From Actinomycetes bacterium (lineage in GTDB: Bacteria > Actinomycetota > Actinomycetes > Actinomycetales > Cellulomonadaceae), in contig JAEZBT010000228.1 in assembly GCA_023426865.1 (NCBI GenBank), positions 1-5,461 of the forward strand: 5,461 nucleotides of DNA, in the 5' to 3' direction. Under the pieces are notes generated by a model. The model worked only from the letters and a program-made list of their open reading frames with translations, was not told where the DNA came from and ran no database searches. Made by a program: the position numbers and the translations under genes. How positions within the stretch are numbered: position 1 is the stretch's first letter; every line of letters starts with the position of its first letter. Positions 1-5,461 of the stretch are shown in pieces.

Positions 1-1400
1 GCGTCGGCGAGCGTGACGTTGGCCCGCACGGTGTCCTCGAAGAGGAAGGTCTGCTGGGCCACGAAGGCGACCTGCGCGGCGACGTCGCCGGGGCGCAGGT
101 CCCGCAGGTCCGTCCCGTCGAGGAGCACCTGCCCGTGGCTGGGGTCGCGCAGCCGCGCGAGCAGGCCCGCCAGCGTGCTCTTGCCGGCGCCCGTCGGCCC
201 GACGAGCGCGACGGTCCGTCCCGGGACGAACGCGAGGTCGACGTCCGCGAGCAGGTCCGCCGGGCCCTCGGCGCCGGCGACGGTGACGGTCACGCCCCGC
301 AGCTCGACCGCCAGCCCCTGGTCGGCCGCCGGCAGCCGCTCCGTCCCGGCCGGCATGTCGCTTCGGGCGTCGAGCACGCGCGCGATCCGGTCGTAGCCGA
401 CGAGCGCGCGGGGCAGCTCCCCGAGCACCCAGCCGAACGCGCGTACCGGGACGGCCATCAGCGTCAGCAGGTAGCCGGCCGAGACGATGTCACCGGGCCC
501 GACGGCGCCCGCGGCGGCCCGGTGGGCGCCGACGAGGAGCACCGCGAGCGTGCCCAGGCTCGGCAGCAGCTCGATGACCGGGTCGAACATCGCGCGCACC
601 TGGCCGACGCGCACGTTCGCGGCCCGCAGCTCGTCCGCCTTGCCCGCGAAGCGGGCCTCCTCGCGGTCGGCGGTGCCCAGGGACTTCACGAGCAGGGCGG
701 CCTCGAAGCTCTCGTGCGCGACGTCGGACACGGTGGCCCGCAGCTGCTGGGCACGCGTGACCGCCGGCGTCATGTACCGCTGGAAGACGACGTTCGCCAG
801 CACGGCCAGCGGCAGCACGGCCAGTGCCGTCATGGCGATCCAGGGGTCCACCGCGAACAGCGCGACCGCCGCGACGCCGATCATCACCACCACACCGAGC
901 GCGAACGGCAGCGGGTTGAAGACGCCGGTCGCGGCCTCGACGTCGGAGCTCGTGTTGGCGAGGAGCTGGCCCGTCGGGTGCCGGCGGTGCCACGACATCG
1001 GCAGTCGCAGGTACTGCCGGGTGACGCCCCGACGGTGGTCGGCGCCGATGTCGGAGTACCCGATGCCCGCGAAGATGCGCCGCCCGGCGACGCCCAGCGC
1101 GAGGGTGACGGCGACCGCGACGAGCGCCAGCCCCGCCAGGCCGATGTCGCCGCGGGCGTCCGCGTCGCCCTCCAGCGCGGGCACGACGACCCGGTCGGTG
1201 ACGGCCCCGAGCACCTGGCTGACGGCCACCGTCGCCGCCCCGAACACGCCGGACAGGCCGACCGCGAGCACGTAGGTCACGGGGTGGGCGCGCATGCCCC
1301 GCCAGATGACCTGCCACGAGCGCCGGACGACGCCGCCGGTGAGGGCCGCCGGGCGTGTGGCCTCGGCGCCACCCGCGGGGGCGGCAGGGCGCACGCGCAC
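1..1400 (-). CDS. ABC exporter subunit (membrane domain fused to ATPase domain), cut off at the left edge
   Basis: The reading frame is open from a GTG at 1400 to the window edge, giving 466 residues of a protein that is usually about 580-620 long. After a Pro/Ala-rich N-terminus (1-27) come six predicted membrane helices at about 40-62, 87-106, 163-184, 187-206, 272-292 and 307-327. LPMSWHRRHPTGQLL (133-147) is the typical first coupling region, and the second lies near 227-242. The ATPase domain starts near 365, with Walker A GPTGAGKST (401-409) and the Q-loop VAQQTFLF (447-454, Gln449). The signature motif, Walker B and H-switch are outside the window. This is the fold of MsbA-like half-exporters; the substrate cannot be told. 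The expected A-loop aromatic is replaced by valine (VTVTVAG, 370-376, Val374), which may point to an asymmetric heterodimer whose partner would lie further left. It is probably transcribed separately from hisF, given the 146-bp gap. Confidence 0.93.
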   Translation of the reverse strand, partial: MRVRPAAPAGGAEATRPAALTGGVVRRSWQVIWRGMRAHPVTYVLAVGLSGVFGAATVAVSQVLGAVTDRVVVPALEGDADARGDIGLAGLALVAVAVTLALGVAGRRIFAGIGYSDIGADHRRGVTRQYLRLPMSWHRRHPTGQLLANTSSDVEAATGVFNPLPFALGVVVMIGVAAVALFAVDPWIAMTALAVLPLAVLANVVFQRYMTPAVTRAQQLRATVSDVAHESFEAALLVKSLGTADREEARFAGKADELRAANVRVGQVRAMFDPVIELLPSLGTLAVLLVGAHRAAAGAVGPGDIVSAGYLLTLMAVPVRAFGWVLGELPRALVGYDRIARVLDARSDMPAGTERLPAADQGLAVELRGVTVTVAGAEGPADLLADVDLAFVPGRTVALVGPTGAGKSTLAGLLARLRDPSHGQVLLDGTDLRDLRPGDVAAQVAFVAQQTFLFEDTVRANVTLAD

Positions 1401-1405
1401 AGGTG

Positions 1406-1412
1406 TCCTCTC
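1406..1412 (-). promoter_or_regulatory. Ribosome binding site of the ABC exporter gene
   Basis: GAGAGGA on the minus strand, five bases before the GTG at 1400. This spacing selects that GTG over the in-frame ATG at 1439, which has no good Shine-Dalgarno sequence before it and would place this site inside the coding region. Confidence 0.65.
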
Positions 1413-1417
1413 GTCAT

Positions 1418-1456
1418 GCGGTCGGGGATGACCCAGCATCTCACGCTGCCGACCGC
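1418..1456 (-). promoter_or_regulatory. Nested hairpin in the leader of the ABC exporter gene
   Basis: On the minus strand, GCGGTCGG (1456-1449) pairs perfectly with CCGACCGC (1425-1418). Directly inside, CAGC (1448-1445) pairs with GCTG (1437-1434). A competing stem, GTCAT (1432-1428) with ATGAC (1417-1413), ends one base before the ribosome binding site. The element ends 17 bases before the GTG start, so it could affect translation or be a DNA operator; its function is unknown. Confidence 0.4.
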
Positions 1457-1481
1457 GAGCCCGAGGCGATGACACCGATGG

Positions 1482-1500
1482 CCGAATCGTTCCGATCCGG
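1482..1500 (-). terminator. Third hairpin in the hisF-ABC gap
   Basis: Minus-strand RNA CCGGAUCG pairs with CGAUUCGG around a GAA loop, giving eight pairs including one G-U. The plus-strand RNA would have an A-C mismatch at that place, so the stem is better on the transcribed strand. No U-tract follows. It may assist termination or belong to the ABC leader. Confidence 0.35.
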
Positions 1501-1504
1501 CCCG

Positions 1505-1518
1505 GAGGCGGCCGCCTC
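1505..1518. repeat. Perfect 14-bp palindrome in the hisF-ABC gap
   Basis: GAGGCGGCCGCCTC is its own reverse complement. On the plus strand, CC (1502-1503) and GG (1519-1520) extend it around a bulged G1504. It may be the second hairpin of a termination region or a site for a dimeric regulator. In sequence this rich in G+C, chance is a real alternative. Confidence 0.4.
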
Positions 1519-1521
1519 GGC

Positions 1522-1547
1522 AGCCCCACGCGGGATCCGCCCGGGCT
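1522..1547 (-). terminator. Candidate terminator hairpin directly after hisF
   Basis: On the minus strand, AGCCC (1547-1543) can pair with GGGCT (1526-1522), and inside it GCGG (1540-1537) pairs with CCGC (1533-1530) around an ATC loop, with a small GG/GTG internal loop. It begins at the last base of the hisF stop. No run of U follows, so intrinsic termination is plausible for an actinobacterium but unproven. Confidence 0.4.
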
Positions 1548-2314
1548 CAGCGCACCTCGACGCCCGCGGCCCGCAGGTGGTCCTTGACCTGGCCGACGGT
1601 GAGCACCCCGAAGTGGAAGACGCTCGCCGCGAGGACCGCGTCCGCCCCGGCCCGCACCGCCTCGAGGAAGTGCTCCGGCGTGCCCGCCCCCCCGCTCGCG
1701 ATGAGCGGCACGGCGACCTCGCGGCGCACGTCGGCGATCATCTCCAGGTCGAAGCCGGCCGTCGTCCCGTCCGCGTCCATGGAGTTGAGCAGCACCTCGC
1801 CGGCCCCCAGCTCGACCGCCTGGCACGCCCACGCCACCGCGTCCAGGCCCGTGCCGCGCCGGCCGCCGTGGGTGGTGACCTCGTAACCGGACGCAGTCGG
1901 CGGTCCGTCGGTCACCCGCCGCGCGTCCACCGACAGCACGAGCACCTGGCTCCCGAACCGCTCGGCGATCTCGGCGACGAGCTCGGGCCGCGCGATCGCG
2001 GCCGTGTTCACCCCGACCTTGTCGGCGCCCGCCCGCAGCAGACGGTCGACGTCCTCGACCGTGCGCACGCCCCCGCCGACCGTGAGGGGCACGAACACCT
2101 CGGACGCGGTGCGCTCGACGACCCCCAGCATCGTGGCGCGGTCGCCCGACGACGCCGTCACGTCGAGGAACGTGATCTCGTCGGCCCCCTCGGCGTCGTA
2201 CCGGCGGGCGAGCTCGACCGGGTCGCCGGCGTCGCGCAGGCCGCGGAAGTGCACGCCCTTCACCACCCGCCCGGCGTCGACGTCCAGGCACGGGATGACG
2301 CGGACGGCGGTCAT
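1547..2314 (-). CDS. hisF: Imidazole glycerol phosphate synthase cyclase subunit HisF
   Basis: The 255-residue protein has the normal family length (about 250-260) and is complete. HisF is a cytoplasmic (beta/alpha)8 barrel. With the glutaminase HisH it converts PRFAR and ammonia into imidazole glycerol phosphate and AICAR, linking histidine and purine synthesis. Typical blocks are RVIPCLDVDAGRVVKGVHF (5-23), DEITFLDVTAS (45-55), PLTVGGGVRT (77-86), ADKVGVNTAA (97-106), VLSVDARR (126-133), THGGRRGTGLDAV (148-160), GEVLLNSMDADGT (172-184) and PLIASGGAGTPEHF (203-216). The catalytic pair Asp11 and Asp130 is present, as are the GGG and SGG phosphate-binding loops. The ATG start overlaps the FKBP stop by four bases and aligns with the family N-terminus. 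No other histidine gene is visible, so HisH must be encoded elsewhere. Hairpin-forming sequence follows the stop, making this the probable last gene of the unit. Confidence 0.97.
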   Translation of the reverse strand: MTAVRVIPCLDVDAGRVVKGVHFRGLRDAGDPVELARRYDAEGADEITFLDVTASSGDRATMLGVVERTASEVFVPLTVGGGVRTVEDVDRLLRAGADKVGVNTAAIARPELVAEIAERFGSQVLVLSVDARRVTDGPPTASGYEVTTHGGRRGTGLDAVAWACQAVELGAGEVLLNSMDADGTTAGFDLEMIADVRREVAVPLIASGGAGTPEHFLEAVRAGADAVLAASVFHFGVLTVGQVKDHLRAAGVEVR

Positions 2315-3216
2315 GCGTCCTCGCTCACGGATGCCGGCTCGCCGGCGGCGGCCAGGATGTCCACCACGAACACGAGCGTCTCCTCGGCGAGCTCGTGGTC
2401 CGTCCCCCGGTACGCGTAGTCCGGCGGGACGACGAGCAGCACCTGCGAGCCCACCGTCTGCTCGACGAGCCCCTCGTCCCACCCGGGAACCACGGAGCCG
2501 ACGCCGATCGGGAACGACGCCGGGAGCTTCCCGGCCTCCCACGTCGAGTCGAACACGCTGCCGTCGGACCACTTCACGCCGACGTACTGGACCGTGATCA
2601 CCTGGCCGGCTGCCACCTGCTGCCCCGTGCCGCGGACCAAGGGGGCCACCACGAGGTCGGTCGGCGGCGCTGCGCCCTCCGGGACCGTGATGCTCGGCTT
2701 GCCGTCGTCGTCCAGGCTCACCGCCGGGAGCCCCTCGCGCGGCGCCAGTGCCTCGCCGGTGGCCCGCGTCGGCAGGAGGTCGAACACGGCGACGGTCGCC
2801 GCGCCGAACGTGCTGTCCGGCGGGACAAGGTGCAGGATCCGCGACCCCACCCGCTGCCCGCTCAGCGCGTCGTAGATGTCCACCCCGAGCGCCTCGGCGC
2901 TCAGCAGGTACGGCCGGGGCTCGCCCGAGTAGGTCTCGTTGATCACGGACCCGTCCGCGCCGGACTCGGCGTAGAAGTCGATGAGGATGGGGTCGCCCTC
3001 CTGGACGCGCGGGCCGTCGCCCTGCCACACCACCTGGACCGAGGGCTCCTCGACGACGAGCGGCTGCTCGAACGACAGCTCGGGGGCCGCGCCCGGCTCC
3101 CCCGCCACCGTCACCTCGCCGGGAACGGTCTCGGGCTCCTCCGAGCAGCCCGCCAGCAGGGCCAGGGCCCCGACGGCGACGACCGCCACGAGCGGCCGGC
3201 GCGATCGCAACGTCAC
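2311..3216 (-). CDS. FKBP-type peptidyl-prolyl isomerase lipoprotein with two FKBP-like domains
   Basis: The product has 301 residues. It starts at a GTG overlapping the pafA stop (GTGA), with GGAG five bases upstream. Residues 1-24 form a lipoprotein signal: RSRR, a hydrophobic stretch (8-20), then the lipobox LAGC with Cys24. The mature protein should be membrane-anchored outside the cytoplasm. Residues about 185-290 form a recognisable FKBP domain. By FKBP12 numbering it keeps Tyr26 (Y211), Phe36-Asp37 (F222, D223), Val55 (V242), Trp59 (W246), Tyr82 (Y269) and Phe99 (F283); Ile56 is Val and Phe46 appears to be Ala. Residues about 60-150 look like a diverged copy: VGSRILHLVPPDSTFG mirrors VGSQVLLVVPPDYAYRG, but the Phe-Asp pair is Ile-Asn. 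Catalysis is therefore likely only in the second domain. Such genes are familiar next to pafA in other actinobacteria such as Streptomyces (from memory). Substrates are unknown. The stop overlaps hisF as ATGA. Confidence 0.93.
   Translation of the reverse strand: MTLRSRRPLVAVVAVGALALLAGCSEEPETVPGEVTVAGEPGAAPELSFEQPLVVEEPSVQVVWQGDGPRVQEGDPILIDFYAESGADGSVINETYSGEPRPYLLSAEALGVDIYDALSGQRVGSRILHLVPPDSTFGAATVAVFDLLPTRATGEALAPREGLPAVSLDDDGKPSITVPEGAAPPTDLVVAPLVRGTGQQVAAGQVITVQYVGVKWSDGSVFDSTWEAGKLPASFPIGVGSVVPGWDEGLVEQTVGSQVLLVVPPDYAYRGTDHELAEETLVFVVDILAAAGEPASVSEDA
2318..2322 (-). promoter_or_regulatory. Ribosome binding site of hisF
   Basis: GAGGA on the minus strand lies three bases before the ATG at 2314 and inside the last codons of the FKBP gene. 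The spacing is short, which is consistent with initiation helped by the ATGA overlap. Confidence 0.55.
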
Positions 3217-4574
3217 ATCGACTCCATCAGTCGGTCCACGCGCTCGTCGGTGGCGCGGAACGGGTCCTTGCACAGCACCGTGCGCTGCGCCTGGTCGTTG
3301 AGCTTCAGGTGCACCCAGTCGACGGTGTAGTCGCGGCGCGCCTCCTGGGCCCGGCGCACGAAGTCGCCACGCAGCTTGGCGCGCGTCGTCTGGGGTGGGA
3401 TCGACGTCGCCTCGAACACCTCCAGGTCCGAGACGACCCGCTCGACCAGTCCGCGGGCCGCGAGCAGGTTGTACAGGCCCTCGGTGCGCGAGATGTCGTG
3501 GTAGGCCAGGTCGAGCCGGGCCACCCGCGGGTCGTCGAGGCTCAGCCCGTGCTTGGCCCGGTAGCGCTCGATGAGCCGGAGCTTGATCACCCAGTCCAGC
3601 TCGCGGTCGACGAGGTCGAGCCGACCCGTCCGGACGGCCCGCAGCCCGCGCTCCCACAGGTCCAGCACCTGCTTGACGACGGGTGTCACCTGGATCGTGT
3701 CCGCCACGTGCGCCTGCACCCAGCCGAGGTACTCCTCCTGGATGTCCAGCGCGGACGCCGTGCGCCCGTTGGCGAGCGCCACCGGCGCGGTCCCCGTCAG
3801 GTCGTGGCTGATCTCGCGGATCGCCCGCATCGGGTTCTCCAGCGTCATGTCCCGCAGCGGGATCCCGGCCTCGATGAGCCGCAGGACCAGGTCGGTCGCC
3901 CCGACCTTGAGCAGCGTCGTCGGCTCGGCCATCGAGGAGTCGCCCACGATGACGTGCAGGCGACGGTAGCGCTCGGCGTCGGCGTGCGGCTCGTCGCGCG
4001 TGTTGATGATCGGACGCGAGCGGGTGGTCGCGCTCGACACCGACTCCCAGATGTGGTCGGCCCGCTGCGACAGGGAGTAGACGGCGCCCTTCGGCGTCGG
4101 GAGCACCTTGCCGGCGCCCGTGAGCACCTGGCGGGTGATGAGGAACGGCACCAGCACGTCGGCGAGCCGCGTGAAGTCGCCCTGGCGGCGCACGAGGTAG
4201 TTCTCGTGGCACCCGTAGGAGTTGCCCGCGGAGTCGGTGTTGTTCTTGAACAGGTGGATCGTGCCGGGCACGCCCTCGTGCTCCAGCCGCTGCTGCGCGT
4301 CCACGACGAGCCCCTCGAGGATCCGCTCCCCGCCGCGGTCGTGCGCGATGAGCTGCGGCACGTCGTCGCACTCGGCCGTCGCGTACTCGGGGTGCGAGCC
4401 GACGTCGAGGTACAGCCGTGAGCCGTTGCGCAGGAAGACGTTCGACGAACGCCCCCAGGCCACGACCTTGCGGAACAGGTAGCGCGCGACCTCGTCCGCG
4501 GACAGGCCGCGTCCGTTCGTCACGGCGCACGTCACGCCGTACTCCGTCTCGAGCCCGAAGATCCGTCGATCCAC
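3213..4574 (-). CDS. pafA: Pup--protein ligase PafA
   Basis: The 453-residue protein is full length (the M. tuberculosis enzyme has 452) and highly conserved. PafA uses ATP to phosphorylate the C-terminal glutamate of Pup and joins it to substrate lysines as an isopeptide, marking proteins for the Mpa-20S proteasome. Visible motifs are GLETEYG (7-13, Glu9 being the expected Mg-ATP ligand), WGRSSNVFLRNG (40-51), LYLDVGSHPEYATAE (54-68) with Asp57 at the catalytic base position, HLFKNNTDSAGNSYG (107-121), TTRSRPIINTRDEPHAD (183-199), and the C-terminal block WVHLKLNDQAQRTVL (420-434). The length and the absence of the loop insertion seen in the related depupylase Dop favour PafA. The start is GTG, giving MDRRIFG, which aligns with the family N-terminus. 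The sequence before it is only a weak GCGGGGCGA, so initiation may depend on ribosomes finishing prcA. The stop overlaps the next gene start as GTGA. Confidence 0.98.
   Translation of the reverse strand: MDRRIFGLETEYGVTCAVTNGRGLSADEVARYLFRKVVAWGRSSNVFLRNGSRLYLDVGSHPEYATAECDDVPQLIAHDRGGERILEGLVVDAQQRLEHEGVPGTIHLFKNNTDSAGNSYGCHENYLVRRQGDFTRLADVLVPFLITRQVLTGAGKVLPTPKGAVYSLSQRADHIWESVSSATTRSRPIINTRDEPHADAERYRRLHVIVGDSSMAEPTTLLKVGATDLVLRLIEAGIPLRDMTLENPMRAIREISHDLTGTAPVALANGRTASALDIQEEYLGWVQAHVADTIQVTPVVKQVLDLWERGLRAVRTGRLDLVDRELDWVIKLRLIERYRAKHGLSLDDPRVARLDLAYHDISRTEGLYNLLAARGLVERVVSDLEVFEATSIPPQTTRAKLRGDFVRRAQEARRDYTVDWVHLKLNDQAQRTVLCKDPFRATDERVDRLMESM
3222..3225 (-). promoter_or_regulatory. Ribosome binding site of the FKBP lipoprotein gene
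   Basis: GGAG on the minus strand lies five bases before the GTG at 3216, inside the last codons of pafA. It decides the start, because the reading frame stays open far upstream through pafA, where it is only a shadow frame. Confidence 0.65.
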
Positions 4575-4585
4575 CGTCGCCCCGC

Positions 4586-5308
4586 TCAGCTCACGGACGG
4601 CGGGTCGGCCGGCCGCTCGTCGCCGAGCAGGTCACCGAGCTGCGCCGCCGCGAGCCGGCGGAACGCCCGCCGCGGCCGCGTCCTGTCGAGCACCGCCACC
4701 TCGAGCTGCGCCGGGCCGAGGGTGCGGACCTCGTCCCCGGGCGCCGTGCCGAGCACGCGCACCGCGAGCTGTACGGCCTCCGCCAGCGGCATGGCCGGGC
4801 GCCATCCGGCGCTGACCTGCTCGGAGAGGTCCTCTGCCTGGCCGCCCATGACGACGGTCCCCCGCTCGTCGGCGACGGACCCGTCGTAGGACAGCCGATA
4901 GATCTGGTCCTCGTCGGGCGTGCGCCCGCCCTCGGCCACCACGAGCTCGACCTCGAGCGGCTTGGACTCGGTGGTGAACACCGTGCCGAGCGTCTGCGCG
5001 TACGCGTTCGCCAGGGCGCGCGCCGAGACGTCCGCCCGGTCGTAGGAGTACCCGCGCAGGTCGGCGTAGCGCACGCCGGCGACCCGCAGGTTCTCGAACT
5101 CGTTGTACTTGCCGACCGCGGCGAACGCGATCCGGTCGTAGATCTCCGAGATCTTGTGCAGGGCCCGCGACGGGTTCTCCGTCGCGAACGCGATCCCGTC
5201 GTCGTAGGCGAGCACGACGACGGAGCGGCCCCGGGCGATGCCCTTGCGCGCGTAGTCGGCCCGGTCCTTCATCAGCTGCTCGGGCGAGACGTAGAACGGC
5301 ATGCTCAT
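4586..5308 (-). CDS. prcA: 20S proteasome alpha subunit PrcA
   Basis: The protein has 240 residues, close to the usual length of about 240-250. It forms the outer rings of the cytoplasmic 20S core particle, gates substrate entry and docks the Mpa/ARC ATPase. Family hallmarks are the N-terminal gating segment and H0 helix (MSMPFYVSPEQLMKDRADYA, 1-20), KGIARGRSVV (22-31), ENPSRALHKISEIYDR (44-59), KYNEFENLR, RGYSYDR, NAYAQTLGT and RPRRAFRR near the C-terminus. Lys52 falls where M. tuberculosis PrcA has Lys52, which is thought to receive the ATPase C-terminal tail. As expected for an alpha subunit, there is no propeptide and no catalytic threonine. The start was chosen for its strong ribosome binding site and the ATGA overlap with prcB; the ATG two codons later is possible. 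The C-terminal tail after LLGDERP is short and low in complexity, as is common in the family. pafA follows after 11 bp. Confidence 0.97.
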   Translation of the reverse strand: MSMPFYVSPEQLMKDRADYARKGIARGRSVVVLAYDDGIAFATENPSRALHKISEIYDRIAFAAVGKYNEFENLRVAGVRYADLRGYSYDRADVSARALANAYAQTLGTVFTTESKPLEVELVVAEGGRTPDEDQIYRLSYDGSVADERGTVVMGGQAEDLSEQVSAGWRPAMPLAEAVQLAVRVLGTAPGDEVRTLGPAQLEVAVLDRTRPRRAFRRLAAAQLGDLLGDERPADPPSVS

Positions 5309-5461
5309 CGGGCGTCCCCCTCCGGGCGGGCCGTGCGACGGGCGTCCTCGACGGCCGCCACCGCCTCGGCGAGGTCGTCGTCGGCGACGCGCAGGTAGCC
5401 GGACTCGGTGACGGTCGCGACGACGGGCCAGATCCGGCGGACCCGGTCCGGGCCACCGGTC
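5305..5461 (-). CDS. prcB: Proteasome beta subunit PrcB, C-terminal fragment (gene enters from the right edge)
   Basis: Only the last 51 codons and the TGA stop are inside the window. The visible protein begins TGGPDRVRRIWPVVATV and ends in ARPEGDAR. The TGGPD-(L/R)-V-R-x-I-(W/F)-P block matches the C-terminal region of actinobacterial PrcB as I recall it from Mycobacterium tuberculosis, followed by a helix rich in Ala, Glu and Asp. PrcB is the catalytic subunit of the 20S core particle: after propeptide removal its N-terminal threonine is the nucleophile. That threonine and the propeptide lie outside the window, so activity cannot be judged here. The stop codon overlaps the prcA start as ATGA, and the prcA Shine-Dalgarno sequence sits inside the last prcB codons, so the two subunits should be translated in a coupled way. 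The identification rests on this short tail plus its position directly before prcA. Confidence 0.9.
   Translation of the reverse strand, partial: TGGPDRVRRIWPVVATVTESGYLRVADDDLAEAVAAVEDARRTARPEGDAR
5315..5323 (-). promoter_or_regulatory. Ribosome binding site of prcA
   Basis: The minus strand reads GGAGGGGGA, six bases before the ATG at 5308. It lies within the final codons of prcB. It supports the first of two nearby ATG codons as the start; the second, at 5302, would be 12 bases away. Confidence 0.75.

Larger units (their letters stand above)
1401..1546 (-). other. Non-coding gap between hisF and the ABC exporter gene
   Basis: This 146-bp stretch is the only real gap in the window. The minus strand holds a row of GC-rich potential hairpins next to hisF, a nested hairpin next to the ABC start, and the ABC ribosome binding site. 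I found no clear -10/-35 promoter and no U-tract. The ABC reading frame stays open through the gap, so an N-terminal extension cannot be excluded, but the translated gap does not resemble a protein domain. Confidence 0.6.

Noticed and set aside
1401..1439. Alternative ABC exporter start at the in-frame ATG at 1439
   Set aside because: It has no good ribosome binding site and would add 13 residues encoded by the leader hairpin. The GTG at 1400 has GAGAGGA at ideal spacing. It is not fully excluded.
135..1472. Long plus-strand open reading frame opposite the ABC exporter gene (445 codons)
   Set aside because: Its translation is rich in Arg, Asp, His and Gly without any domain, while the minus strand encodes an obvious ABC exporter. 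Long antisense frames are expected in very GC-rich genes because stop codons are rare.
1473..1493. GGAAC (1493-1489) followed by GTGTC on the minus strand as a possible ECF-sigma promoter
   Set aside because: The spacing and the -10 part do not fit the usual GGAAC-N16/17-GTT pattern, and GGAAC lies in a hairpin better read as part of a terminator.
2315..3028. Upstream extension of the hisF frame into the FKBP gene
   Set aside because: The HisF N-terminus (MTAVRVIPCLDVD) begins at 2314 with an ATGA overlap. The sequence before it is an out-of-frame reading of the FKBP gene.
3217..4530. Upstream extension of the FKBP frame through pafA on the minus strand, giving a 739-codon frame
   Set aside because: The upstream part is a shifted frame of pafA. 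The lipoprotein signal and the GGAG site define the true start at 3216.
2395..5398. Several plus-strand open reading frames opposite prcA, pafA and the FKBP gene
   Set aside because: All are low-complexity Arg/Ala/Pro/Gly-rich translations, with no domain and no credible ribosome binding sites, lying opposite well-identified genes. They are codon-bias shadows.
1..5461. Search for CRISPR repeats, insertion sequences, tRNA or rRNA genes, toxin-antitoxin pairs and phage defence genes
   Set aside because: No regularly spaced repeats, transposase motifs, RNA-gene signatures or defence domains were seen. Nearly the whole window is covered by conserved housekeeping-type genes.

Overview
The window looks like a piece of a very GC-rich actinobacterial chromosome. 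It encodes the 20S proteasome alpha and beta subunits together with the Pup ligase PafA, a system almost confined to actinobacteria. The high G+C wobble positions and the style of the proteins suggest a Cellulomonas-like member of the Micrococcales, but that genus-level guess is inference only. All recognisable genes lie on the minus strand, so in transcription order the window is read from right to left.

From right to left the layout is: the C-terminal end of prcB (5461-5305), prcA (5308-4586), pafA (4574-3213), a lipoprotein with two FKBP-type domains (3216-2311), hisF (2314-1547), a 146-bp non-coding gap rich in potential hairpins (1546-1401), and the first 466 codons of an ABC exporter subunit (1400 to the left edge, where the gene is cut off). 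The junctions prcB/prcA, pafA/FKBP and FKBP/hisF are all 4-bp stop/start overlaps (ATGA, GTGA, ATGA), and prcA and pafA are only 11 bp apart. The five genes therefore look like one translationally coupled transcription unit, whose promoter is beyond the right edge.

PafA attaches Pup to lysines of target proteins. PrcA and PrcB form the chamber that degrades pupylated proteins after unfolding by an Mpa/ARC ATPase, which is not in the window. The FKBP protein is predicted to be a membrane-anchored, exported proline isomerase. HisF is the cyclase half of imidazole glycerol phosphate synthase, a cytoplasmic histidine-pathway enzyme with no obvious tie to proteolysis. The ABC exporter has its own ribosome binding site and leader, and is probably a separate unit.

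No mobile element, CRISPR array, tRNA or rRNA was seen. Most of the window is conserved actinobacterial core sequence. I found no convincing undescribed system. The points most worth a second look are hisF as the tail of a proteasome operon, the degenerate first FKBP domain, a non-aromatic residue at the expected A-loop site of the ABC protein, and the structured leader in front of it.
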